Notes under the pieces: generated by a model | What the model saw: the letters and a program-made list of their open reading frames with translations, nothing else | Told to the model about the DNA's origin: nothing | Databases searched by the model: none | Shown here: in pieces, positions 7,712 to 15,207 of the stretch | Layout: every line of letters begins with the position of its first letter | How positions within the stretch are numbered: the stretch's first letter is position 1 | Program-made: the position numbers and the translations under genes | Assembly: GCF_000732535.1 (NCBI RefSeq) | Contig: NZ_APNK01000008.1 | Coordinates: 1-64,000 of the forward strand | DNA from: Salinisphaera hydrothermalis C41B8 | GTDB taxonomy: Bacteria; Pseudomonadota; Gammaproteobacteria; Nevskiales; Salinisphaeraceae | Reading direction: 5' to 3' | Length of the DNA: 64,000 bases

Positions 7712-8479
7712 ATGATGAAATGGTTCTATGGTTCCGCTGCTGTGGCAGCCCTGGCCTTCGCCGGCACCGCCTTTGCCAGTCAGATCGACGTCAATACCAA
7801 TACGGGGAACGAGCCGTCGCTTTACGACATCGCGAATAGCCCGAGCTATGGCAACCCGGACGGTACCGAAGCTTTGTTTTCCGGCCTGAATGCCAATTCG
7901 GCGCAGACGAACAACGGCTACTGGACGATTGGTGCGACCAGCACCAGTACCAGCGTTCTGGAAGCGACTTGGACGGCAAACTACGATAACGCCACCTTTG
8001 GTGTTTACAGTCTTAACAATCCGTCGAATCAGCTGAACCTGCTTGGCAACGGCAGCGGTATCGGCCCGAGCACCAACGACATTACGGCGACGCTCCGCTA
8101 CAGCGGTAATGGCATGTTCGTTTCTTACGCCACGGATCGCTACGGCAACAAGGTCGGCGGCACGCAAGAGTCGAACTTCGGCAGCTCGGTATTCGGCTAC
8201 TTTCTCACCATCGGTGGGACGACTTATTACTCGGATAGTTCGCTGAATGACGGTAACAAAGACCGTATGGTGGGTTACCAGGGCAATGGCAGCGGTACTG
8301 CGTTGTCCAACGAATATCTGTTCGGATGGGAAGACGGCACCGACAACGATTATCAGGACTATGTGGCTACCGTCGAATCGGTTCGCCCGGTGCCTGAGCC
8401 TTCGTCGATCGCCATGTTCGGCGTTGGCCTGCTGATGATTGGCTTCGCCGCGCGTCGCTTGCAAAAGCGTGATGTCTAA
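7712..8479 (+). CDS. PEP-CTERM exported protein (copy 2)
   Basis: 255 residues. The start at 7712 is seven bases after GGGAAG; the next codon is also ATG. Signal peptide 1–22 (GTAFA|SQID). The mature part parallels copy 1 throughout: NEPSLYDIA, NNGYWTIG, a WTANYDNATFGVYSLN stretch, SNFGSSVFGYFLTIGGTTYY and EYLFGWEDGTDNDYQDYV. The C-terminal tag VPEPSSIAMFGVGLLMIG plus AARRLQKRDV is identical to copy 1. Together they look like a tandem duplication, each copy keeping its own promoter and terminator. Probably an abundant secreted matrix protein sorted by exosortase A; exact role unknown. Confidence 0.93.
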   Translation: MMKWFYGSAAVAALAFAGTAFASQIDVNTNTGNEPSLYDIANSPSYGNPDGTEALFSGLNANSAQTNNGYWTIGATSTSTSVLEATWTANYDNATFGVYSLNNPSNQLNLLGNGSGIGPSTNDITATLRYSGNGMFVSYATDRYGNKVGGTQESNFGSSVFGYFLTIGGTTYYSDSSLNDGNKDRMVGYQGNGSGTALSNEYLFGWEDGTDNDYQDYVATVESVRPVPEPSSIAMFGVGLLMIGFAARRLQKRDV

Positions 8480-8493
8480 GGACTTCTCGCTAT

Positions 8494-8559
8494 GACTACC
8501 CCGGTGTAGTCGGCTGTTTTCAACAGTCTATGAACGGCCCGCTCGAGCGGGCCGTTTTT
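8494..8559 (+). terminator. 3' hairpins and rho-independent terminator of PEP-CTERM gene 2
   Basis: GACTAC/GTAGTC (8494–8511) and a small CTGTT/AACAG hairpin (8514–8526) are followed by the terminator proper. That is the palindrome AACGGCCCGCTCGAGCGGGC with its completing bases and a T-run at 8555–8559. The hairpin-then-terminator order repeats that of copy 1. Confidence 0.88.
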
Positions 8560-8853
8560 CGTTCAAGTCTCTGATAAAGATACCGGGCTCGGTTCCAGCT
8601 TGGAGGGGCTGACCGGCAGTACGAGCATATCAAGCGACTCGTGCGCGGCGAACGTTGGATGGCCCTCATTCGGCCACATTAGGCGTCGGCTCGACGCGAA
8701 TTGCCAAGCGCCCTCCAAATCGCGGCTGCATGCGTTTTTTGCTGCCGCGGCCGTGAAGACCGATCGGTAACCGGCGGCGTTAGTGCTGGTTATTCACGGA
8801 ATAAGGGGTAAAGTAATTAGGCGGGCTAATACCAATCTAAAAAGGGGGACATC

Positions 8854-10350
8854 ATGGCTACCGGTGTATGGATCAGCCTGATCCTGTATTTCGCGCTGAT
8901 GCTTGCCATCGGCTTTTATGCTTGGCGGAAATCAACGTCGTCGTCAGAAGAATACATGCTGGGCGGGCGTAATCTGAGCCCGGCCGTTGCCGCCTTGTCG
9001 GCGGGCGCATCCGATATGAGCGGGTGGCTGCTGCTTGGTCTGCCAGGCGCGTTGTATGCATCCGGGCTTGTCGAGGCCTGGATCGGCATCGGTCTGTTCG
9101 TAGGGGCCTTCATCAACTGGATCGTAGTGGCGCCACGCCTCCGCGAGCAGACGGAGCGCTATGACAACAGTCTGACCATCCCGGAATTCCTGGCCAATCG
9201 GTTTCCGAGCAAGGCTATTGCGCTTCGGACGGTATCGGCGGTCATCATTGTTGTGTTCTTCGCCGTCTACACCGCGTCGGGGCTCGTGGCTGGCGGCAAG
9301 CTCTTTACCAGCGCGTTCGGCGGGCTAATTCATGTCCCCTCAATGAGCGAGTACTCGGTCGGCGTGTGGCTAACGCTGATTATCGTGCTGACCTATACCG
9401 TGGTGGGCGGTTTCCTCGCGGTGAGCCTTACTGACTTCGTTCAGGGCTGCATCATGATGATTGCGCTCATTTTGATGCCGATCGTGGTCCTGTTCGGCAG
9501 TGGGGGCGGCGGTTACGCTCAGGCATCGCATACGCTGGCTGGCGTCGATCCAAACTTTCTCTCGTGGACCCATGGCCTGACCATCATCGGCTTTTTCTCG
9601 GCCGTAACCTGGGGGCTCGGTTACTTCGGGCAGCCGCATATCATCGTGCGTTTCATGGCGGTCCGCTCGGTCTCCGAGGTGCCCAAGGCCCGAAACATTG
9701 GTATGACCTGGATGTTCATTTCGCTCGCGGGGGCGATCAGTCTGGGGGTGTTCGGTCGGGCCTACGCGGTGCGTAACGGCCTGAACGTGGACGATCCGGA
9801 GACCATCTTCATCGTATTGGCGGATCTGTTGTTCAATCCGCTAATTACAGGCTTCCTGTACGCCGCGTTGCTGGCCGCGATCATGAGTACGATTTCGAGC
9901 CAGCTGCTGGTGTCGTCTTCGTCTTTGACCGAAGATTTCTATCGGCTGTTCCTGCACAAGGAAGCCAGCGAGCGTGAAAGCGTTCTGATCGGGCGGCTCA
10001 GCGTGCTATTGGTCGGCATTATTGCGGCTTTCATAGCGCGCAACCCCAATTCCCAGGTGCTCGGTTTGGTCAGTCACGCCTGGGCCGGCTTCGGCGCGGC
10101 GTTCGGGCCGTTGATGATTCTGTCGCTGACCTGGCGACGGATGTCGGGCACGGGGGCCGTGGCTGGTCTCGTGGCAGGTGCTGTGACCGTGATCTTCTGG
10201 ATCAGCATGGGTTGGGACAGCAGCTTCCTCGGCGGGCCTGGCGTCTACGAGATCATTCCCGGCTTCATCATGGGCTGGATCGCGATCTTCGTGGTGAGCT
10301 TGATCACCGAGACGCAAGGCGAGTACCGCGCGATCGAGGCCAATTCATAA
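8854..10350 (+). CDS. putP: Sodium/proline symporter
   Basis: 498 residues, close to E. coli PutP (502). It imports proline with Na+ across the inner membrane and belongs to the sodium:solute symporter family with about 13 transmembrane helices. Family blocks seen include SEEYMLGGRNLSP, ALSAGASDMSGWLLLGLPGA, LREQTERYDNSLTIPEF and TWGLGYFGQPHIIVRFMA. A strong Shine–Dalgarno, AAGGGGG, precedes the ATG. It is unlinked in function to the surrounding exopolysaccharide genes but fits a salt-adapted host using proline as an osmolyte. Upstream, 8560–8853 shows no gene and only weak promoter-like sequence. Confidence 0.95.
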   Translation: MATGVWISLILYFALMLAIGFYAWRKSTSSSEEYMLGGRNLSPAVAALSAGASDMSGWLLLGLPGALYASGLVEAWIGIGLFVGAFINWIVVAPRLREQTERYDNSLTIPEFLANRFPSKAIALRTVSAVIIVVFFAVYTASGLVAGGKLFTSAFGGLIHVPSMSEYSVGVWLTLIIVLTYTVVGGFLAVSLTDFVQGCIMMIALILMPIVVLFGSGGGGYAQASHTLAGVDPNFLSWTHGLTIIGFFSAVTWGLGYFGQPHIIVRFMAVRSVSEVPKARNIGMTWMFISLAGAISLGVFGRAYAVRNGLNVDDPETIFIVLADLLFNPLITGFLYAALLAAIMSTISSQLLVSSSSLTEDFYRLFLHKEASERESVLIGRLSVLLVGIIAAFIARNPNSQVLGLVSHAWAGFGAAFGPLMILSLTWRRMSGTGAVAGLVAGAVTVIFWISMGWDSSFLGGPGVYEIIPGFIMGWIAIFVVSLITETQGEYRAIEANS

Positions 10351-10376
10351 GCCGCGCTCGTTCGCCATATGCCATC

Positions 10377-10414
10377 AAAACCGCTGGCGCGAATGTGCGT
10401 CAGCGGTTTTTTTT
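10377..10414 (+). terminator. Rho-independent terminator of putP
   Basis: CCGCTGGCGC pairs with GTGCGTCAGCGG around a short loop and is followed by eight Ts, about 30 bases after the stop. Confidence 0.93.
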
Positions 10415-10840
10415 GTCCCGATGTGTGGCCTCGGCTCGATGCTGGCGATAGCCCAGGGCACGGATTGCTGGTCATCCGCCGAGACCTCTCTGCCGCCGGG
10501 CGCGCCATGTGCTGCCGAAGCCAATCACGCCCAGCACGTATGGTCTTTAATCAGGGTTCAAAGCGCTCGGGATCGGCTCACGCGGCCGCGTTGGGCGTGG
10601 ACGGCCATCTCCAAATTGCTATAAATAACAATACTATGTGAGTTTTCCAGGCCAGCGCGCTATTTCGTCTTCTATCTGTAGGTTGGACGCCGGCACCCAC
10701 ATGAGCTAGGCTTCGCTCCCATAGAGGAAAGTCCGTGCTTTTACGGACCCGGCCCGAAGGCTGTTGGGCTGCCAGCACGCGTGGCGATTTCCGGGTCGTA
10801 CGGCATGCCGATGCAATAAAAAAAGGGGCCGCATCGGCTT
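10415..10840. other. Non-coding stretch rich in inverted repeats, upstream of the riboswitch promoter
   Basis: No supportable gene. The second half is unusually rich in potential stems. There is a GTCCGT/ACGGAC hairpin near 10730–10748. A GACCCGG/CCGGGTC stem (10747–10753 with 10791–10797) encloses two smaller hairpins. A perfect 8-bp GCCGATGC/GCATCGGC stem (10807–10814 with 10831–10838) follows. An extended -10 element, TGCTATAAA, ends at 10625. These could be a structured RNA leader made from that promoter, or protein-binding repeats upstream of the sigma-54 element. GAGGAAAGTCCG at about 10722 recalls RNase P RNA but the rest of that RNA is absent. Confidence 0.35.
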
Positions 10841-10849
10841 GGACAAGAT

Positions 10850-10867
10850 CAGGCACCTCTATTGCTC
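10850..10867 (+). promoter_or_regulatory. Sigma-54-like promoter upstream of the c-di-GMP riboswitch
   Basis: CAGGCACCTCTATTGCTC has GG at 10852–10853 and GC at 10864–10865 with ten bases between. Both GGCAC and TTGCT are intact; the base before GG is A instead of T. A start near 10877 would place the riboswitch aptamer at the very 5' end of the transcript, which supports the call. The 17-base motif of the other two promoters is not found upstream. Confidence 0.65.
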
Positions 10868-10890
10868 GCGTTGCGCGCGGCAATACTACC

Positions 10891-10999
10891 GACTCGATGT
10901 TTAAGACAAAGGCAAAGCCGTCGAAAGGCGGTGACGCAAAGCCACGGGTCTAACGCACGCACCGCGTGCCATGACCGCCGGGTTGCCGCTGGTCGAATC
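10891..10999 (+). promoter_or_regulatory. Cyclic di-GMP-I (GEMM) riboswitch aptamer
   Basis: The conserved GEMM-I core is present: AAGGCAAAGCC, a GAAA tetraloop hairpin (GTCGAAAGGC, then GGTG), GACGCAAAGCC (10933–10943), a GGGTCTAA segment with the P3 stem, and CCGGGTTGCCG closing the core. A flanking helix can form between GACTCGA (10891–10897) and TCGAATC (10993–10999) with one mismatch. Such aptamers bind cyclic di-GMP and control biofilm, motility and matrix genes. It precedes the lipoprotein gene at 11086 by about 85 bases. Called by eye from motif order and stems, without a covariance search. Confidence 0.9.
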
Positions 11000-11024
11000 C
11001 AGACGGCGAATTTTGATGATTCAA

Positions 11025-11064
11025 GATTCCGCAGTGCCGCTGGGTTTGCACTGAAGACGGAATC
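11025..11064 (+). promoter_or_regulatory. Candidate expression platform of the c-di-GMP riboswitch
   Basis: GATTCCG + CAGTGC (11025–11037) can pair with GCACTG ... CGGAATC (11048–11064), forming a bulged hairpin about eight bases before the Shine–Dalgarno AGAGGA (11072–11077). GATTCCG could alternatively pair with CGAATC of the aptamer's 3' closing strand, giving two exclusive folds. No T-run follows, so control of translation seems likelier than termination. The on/off direction cannot be told from sequence. Confidence 0.45.
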
Positions 11065-11085
11065 CTCGGGCAGAGGAACCGGTCC

Positions 11086-13434
11086 ATGTTAAATCGTCTC
11101 GCGATGGTTGTATTTTGCGTCGTCGCTACAGCGTCTTTGAGCGCCTGTGGCGGCGGATCCGGCGGCGGTGGTAGCGATAGTAGCGGATCCACCTCCTCCA
11201 GTAGTCAGACGGCCACCCCAAGTTCGGGCGATACGAGCAATAGTTCGACCGGTTCCAGTAGCGGCGGCTCCAGCTCGTCGGGAAGCGGCAAGAGCGGCAG
11301 CAGCTCGGATAGCAGTGGCTCCAGCTCCGGCGGGAGTAATCTCTCCAGCGTGCTCGATAGCAGCGCGCGTCATATTACCGATGTCAGCGTTCAGAATTAC
11401 GGCAGTAGCGCGTCTTCGGCCGGTAAGGTGGACGTGACCTTCGGGCAGGTGTTTGCCGACGGCGATGTCGGGGCGCAGCAGCATGTCGTGGCCGCGATCG
11501 ACGGCAAAGCGATTCCCACTCAAGTCGACCGCAAAGCGACATGGTCTGACGGTGCGCTGCGCCATGCTGTGGTCACGGTTCAGCTGACGGCGCCGGACAA
11601 CGGAGCGGCGCAGACGGTATCGCTCTACGCGGTATCCAATCCTGTCGACCTCGGGCTTGGCACCGTATCTCTGAGCGACCTTCTCGGTACCAATTTCGAT
11701 GCGACGGTGAAAATCACGCAAGGCGGGACGACCTATACCGCCAGTGCCCGAGATGCGCTCGAAAATGCCGTGCAGACCGGAAAATGCCCGAACTGGGGAG
11801 ATCCGGCCTGCAAGCGTTGGCTATCCGGCGATTTGGCCAGCGAATGGGTTGTCGCGGCGCCGCTGAAAAACGGTAATTCACAGACGCCGCGTTTGCGGGT
11901 GTTTTTCAACGTCCGGGCGTATCGCGGCGCCGATGGCGCCATTGCCAACGTGCGTGTCGACTCGGTGATCGAAAACGACCAAACATATGCCGTGGCGCCT
12001 AACAATGTCACGTACGACGCGAATATCGCGGTCGGCGACAACAGCTATTCGATCAAGAGCCTGACGCAGTATACCCAGAGTCGTTGGCACAAGGTTCTGT
12101 GGACACATGGAACGCATCCGTATTATGCAGGTGTGTCGGTATCCTATCTGCAGGCGTCGAAAGCGGTATCCAAATATGCCGACGTCAAGCCGACCGACAA
12201 ATTTCTCAGCGGTGTGCCGCAGACCAGTGTCCCCATGGATCATCTGGACCAGACGCCCCATATGGGAGATACGGGCGCGCAGGCTGGCATCGGGCCACTA
12301 CCGCGTTGGACTTCGAGCTTTGTTACGTCTGGTAAACGTCAGGCCTTCAATTGGATGCTTGCTGATGACGATGCGGCGGGAGGATATAGCTTCCATTATC
12401 GTGACGACAAAACAGGTCGTCCGGTTACAATTGTGGATCATCCCTATATTACGATCGCGGATTTGAACTGGGCGCGCCAAGCGGGTGGGGCTTTCGCGGC
12501 GGATTTGTTGCCGTCTTGCGAAAAAGATTGCAGTAACCCGAATCAATTCGATATTGCCCATCACCCATCTATTGGGTATGTGTCGTATCTCGTTTCTGGC
12601 GATTTCTACTATCTGGAGGAAATGCAGTTCACAGCCAGCTACGTCGAGTTATGGGCTAACCCGGATTATCGCAAGACGGATAAAGGGCGTTTGCTTAACG
12701 CTTTCCAACAAGTTCGAAGTCAGGCTTGGAACCTCCGGTCCATTAGCGATGCCGCATTCGCGACGCCGGATAAAGATCCGATGAAGTCCTATTTTGTCAA
12801 TCAAATCGATTACATCATTCAAGACTATCTGAATAGCTACGTTAACGCGTCGGGGCATCCGTTACACACCCTGGATGCATACGGCGCAGTGCACTATCCG
12901 GCAAATCAACCCTCGAACATAAGTATCGCACCGTGGCAAGAGGATTTCTTTACATGGGCGGTAGGACATGCTGCGGAACAGCAGGTTCCGGGGGCAAAAA
13001 AACTTTTGAATTGGTTGGCTCCTTTTCAAATTGGGCTAATGACCTCGGCGAAAGATGGGGCACAAAGTGGGTTTTGCTGGCAAGTTGCATCCGGCTATAC
13101 ATTCCAGCTTCGGGACGATAACAATTCACCGATATACACTAGCCTGGATGAGGTTTATGCCAAGACTTATCCCCGCCTAAACGGTTTGGCTTGCAATTCT
13201 CAAGCCATGGCGAATGAGTTGAGCACTACGGATGATCAGTTGAGTCCGGATCAGATGGTCGGATACGCTATTTCGCCAACCGGATTTCCTGCCAATTTAC
13301 AGATTGCCCTCGCGGTGGCGGCCGACAGCGACGCGAATAATGGAAAGCAAGCTTGGCAAGTGTTCGAGGGGCGTGTAGATAAGCCGGACTATTCCAATTA
13401 CGCAAATTTTGCCGTCGTGCCGCGTACTCAGTGA
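11086..13434 (+). CDS. Large lipoprotein of unknown function under c-di-GMP riboswitch control
   Basis: 782 residues. The signal peptide ends in the lipobox LSAC|G (Cys near 21), so it should be lipid-anchored in the envelope. Residues about 22–90 are a Ser/Gly linker. The rest is a folded domain homologous along its length to the protein at 50510. Shared blocks include PMDH, TGAQAxIGPLPrW, WMLADxDA, HyRDxxTGxP, YLVSGDFYYxEE, ANPDYR and QAWNLRSIxDAA. The C-terminal half, with repeated aromatic-rich helical segments, suggests an alpha/alpha-barrel of a sugar-active enzyme, but I cannot assign a known family. Its place in an exopolysaccharide locus behind a c-di-GMP riboswitch suggests matrix binding or trimming. 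The function remains inference. Confidence 0.85.
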   Translation: MLNRLAMVVFCVVATASLSACGGGSGGGGSDSSGSTSSSSQTATPSSGDTSNSSTGSSSGGSSSSGSGKSGSSSDSSGSSSGGSNLSSVLDSSARHITDVSVQNYGSSASSAGKVDVTFGQVFADGDVGAQQHVVAAIDGKAIPTQVDRKATWSDGALRHAVVTVQLTAPDNGAAQTVSLYAVSNPVDLGLGTVSLSDLLGTNFDATVKITQGGTTYTASARDALENAVQTGKCPNWGDPACKRWLSGDLASEWVVAAPLKNGNSQTPRLRVFFNVRAYRGADGAIANVRVDSVIENDQTYAVAPNNVTYDANIAVGDNSYSIKSLTQYTQSRWHKVLWTHGTHPYYAGVSVSYLQASKAVSKYADVKPTDKFLSGVPQTSVPMDHLDQTPHMGDTGAQAGIGPLPRWTSSFVTSGKRQAFNWMLADDDAAGGYSFHYRDDKTGRPVTIVDHPYITIADLNWARQAGGAFAADLLPSCEKDCSNPNQFDIAHHPSIGYVSYLVSGDFYYLEEMQFTASYVELWANPDYRKTDKGRLLNAFQQVRSQAWNLRSISDAAFATPDKDPMKSYFVNQIDYIIQDYLNSYVNASGHPLHTLDAYGAVHYPANQPSNISIAPWQEDFFTWAVGHAAEQQVPGAKKLLNWLAPFQIGLMTSAKDGAQSGFCWQVASGYTFQLRDDNNSPIYTSLDEVYAKTYPRLNGLACNSQAMANELSTTDDQLSPDQMVGYAISPTGFPANLQIALAVAADSDANNGKQAWQVFEGRVDKPDYSNYANFAVVPRTQ

Positions 13435-13532
13435 TCGTTATTCCAGGCGAGAATCGGTGTCCGTTGAGATTGTAGAGCGGCCGTTATGGAAATAATATGC
13501 CGTCGCTGTTGACCTAATCGAGGCCGACCATA

Positions 13533-14630
13533 GTGGCCAAAGTGGACCTGATCGCGGCGGCACGACCGAATTTCATGAAGGTCGCGCCGTTGCATCGCAT
13601 TCTGCGAAATGACGACGATATCGATGTTCGGCTCGTACACACCGGGCAGCATTACGACGCGAACATGTCGCAGGCTTTCTTTCGCGACTTTTCCCTGCCC
13701 GAGCCGGATATCAATCTTGGAATCGGGAGCGGAACGCATGCCGAGCAAACCGGCCGTACGCTCATAGCATACGAGCGGGCGTGCATCGATAATCGTCCTG
13801 ATTGGGTGATTGTGGTCGGCGACGTCAACGCGACGCTAGCCTGCTCGCTCGCGGCAAGCAAGATCGGGGTTCGGATAGGCCATGTCGAGGCCGGGTTGCG
13901 TAGTCGCGATCGTGCGATGCCGGAGGAAGTCAACCGAATCCTCACCGATGCGATTGCGGATGTGCTATGGACGCCTTCGCAGGATGCCAGTGACAACCTT
14001 AGGTCCGAAGGCATACCCGAGGGGCGTATCGAGTTGGTGGGTAACGTGATGATCGATACGTTCGAGCTCATGCGCACTCGGATCGAGGCCGCGCATGCTC
14101 GAGAAGCGTTGTCGCTCGTTAGCGGCGATTATGCTGTGGTCACGTTACATCGCCCGTCCAATGTCGATGACCCGAGCAAGCTCGCGATACTCGTTAAAGG
14201 TCTTTCGCGTATCAGTGCAGATCTGCCGTTGGTCTTTCCCGTGCACCCTCGAACCCGGCTGCGTCTTGAGCAAGCCGGGCTTTGGCAAGCAATGCAGGCC
14301 GAGCCCGGAATACAGCTGATTGAGCCTCAGGGATATATCGATTTCATGAATTTGCTTACCGGTGCAGCGCTTGCGATCACCGACTCGGGCGGAATGCAGG
14401 AAGAAACGTCCTACCTTGGCATTCCTTGTCTGACTGTTCGTGACAACACCGAGCGTCCCGTCACGTTGACACATGGCACCAACCGTCTGGTTCGTGCCGT
14501 TGACCTCGTCGAAGCCGCTCGAAGTGCAGCAGTTGGCGGGCGAAAACCCCGAGCACATCATCATCCGCCACCCTTTTGGGATGGGCGGGCTGCAGAGCGG
14601 ATCGTGGCCAGCCTCAGGCAACGAGCCTGA
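13533..14630 (+). CDS. wecB: UDP-N-acetylglucosamine 2-epimerase (non-hydrolysing)
   Basis: 365 residues from a GTG at 13533. Cytoplasmic enzyme interconverting UDP-GlcNAc and UDP-ManNAc, giving ManNAc units for the polymer. Family features are AAARPNFMKVAPLHR, HTGQHYDANMS, the catalytic-region HVEAGLRSRD, VTLHRPSNVD, FPVHPRTR and the UDP-binding ITDSGGMQEETSYLGIPCLTVR. The C-terminus WDGRAAERIVASLR is as in the family, although the preceding RKPRAHHHPP is unusual. It lies 99 bp after the riboswitch-controlled gene, with no terminator seen between, so read-through is possible. Confidence 0.92.
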   Translation: MAKVDLIAAARPNFMKVAPLHRILRNDDDIDVRLVHTGQHYDANMSQAFFRDFSLPEPDINLGIGSGTHAEQTGRTLIAYERACIDNRPDWVIVVGDVNATLACSLAASKIGVRIGHVEAGLRSRDRAMPEEVNRILTDAIADVLWTPSQDASDNLRSEGIPEGRIELVGNVMIDTFELMRTRIEAAHAREALSLVSGDYAVVTLHRPSNVDDPSKLAILVKGLSRISADLPLVFPVHPRTRLRLEQAGLWQAMQAEPGIQLIEPQGYIDFMNLLTGAALAITDSGGMQEETSYLGIPCLTVRDNTERPVTLTHGTNRLVRAVDLVEAARSAAVGGRKPRAHHHPPPFWDGRAAERIVASLRQRA

Positions 14631-14750
14631 GTCGGTCCAAGCGCTTCGCTTGACGGAATGGCTGAGTGTCGACTGATTTGACACCTTATGAGTCGTGGTA
14701 TTGGGCCTATTCCGGCGGTCACAGAAATTAGCCGGATATTTCGGGAAACT

Positions 14751-14759
14751 TGTTATACT
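14751..14759 (+). promoter_or_regulatory. Extended -10 promoter for the small PEP-CTERM gene
   Basis: TGTTATACT is a near-perfect extended -10 element 44 bases before the ATG. No good -35 sits at the right distance, as is usual for extended -10 promoters. No -24/-12 element is seen here, unlike the two larger PEP-CTERM genes. Confidence 0.5.
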
Positions 14760-14802
14760 GACTCCCAGTTGAAGCGCAAATATGCGGCCTGGAGTTTTTC
14801 CA

Positions 14803-15117
14803 ATGAAAAACATGATCGCGAACAAACCCCGTCTTACTCGTCTGGCCGCCCGAACTGCGGTCGTGGCGTTGTGCCTTGGCGTAGCCCCGATGGCATTGGC
14901 TCAGTCGACCGGGACCACAGCTCCGGATGGCGCTGGCTATTTGTTGTCGTATGGCTCGAATTACTATAAATCGAGCGGTTTTCAAGGTGGTGGCATTGGT
15001 GGATATGGTTCCAGCCATAATGTTCCGGAGCCGGCCACTTGGGGCATGTTCGGGCTTGGGCTGGCCATGATTGGCGTTGGTGTTGCAAGCCGCCGCCGGC
15101 TGCGCTCGAATCGATAA
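14803..15117 (+). CDS. Very small PEP-CTERM protein
   Basis: 104 residues; GGAG at 14791–14794 sets the ATG at 14803. The signal peptide ends at about residue 34 (MALA|QS). It leaves a mature region of only about 40 residues, rich in Gly, Tyr and Ser (YLLSYGSNYYKSSGF, GGGIGGYGSS), before the sorting tag VPEPATWGMFGLGLAMIG and RRRLRSNR. The tag differs from that of the 6262/7712 pair, so this is an independent exosortase substrate. Small PEP-CTERM proteins next to an initiating glycosyltransferase are known from floc-forming bacteria; a structural role in the matrix is inference. Confidence 0.88.
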   Translation: MKNMIANKPRLTRLAARTAVVALCLGVAPMALAQSTGTTAPDGAGYLLSYGSNYYKSSGFQGGGIGGYGSSHNVPEPATWGMFGLGLAMIGVGVASRRRLRSNR

Positions 15118-15172
15118 CTGCTGACTGCCGCGCCGGGCAGTACGCCGCCCGGCAGGCTTGGCCTGTGTTCAA

Positions 15173-15207
15173 AACCCGGTTGCCGAATATCGGCATCCGG
15201 GTTTTTT
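15173..15207 (+). terminator. Rho-independent terminator of the small PEP-CTERM gene
   Basis: AACCCGG + TGCCGA pairs with TCGGCA + CCGGGTT, followed by six Ts. A second GC-rich hairpin, GCCGGGC/GCCCGGC, lies at 15131–15152 between the stop and the terminator. Confidence 0.9.

Noticed and set aside
10715-10745. GAGGAAAGTCCG, which resembles the start of RNase P RNA
   Set aside because: None of the other conserved RNase P elements (the AGGGTGAAAGGGTGCGG region, or the ACAGAA...GCTTA end) follow within 400 bases.
14540-14630. Frameshift near the 3' end of wecB
   Set aside because: The odd RKPRAHHHPP is followed in the same frame by the conserved WDGRAAERIVASLR end, so the frame is intact.
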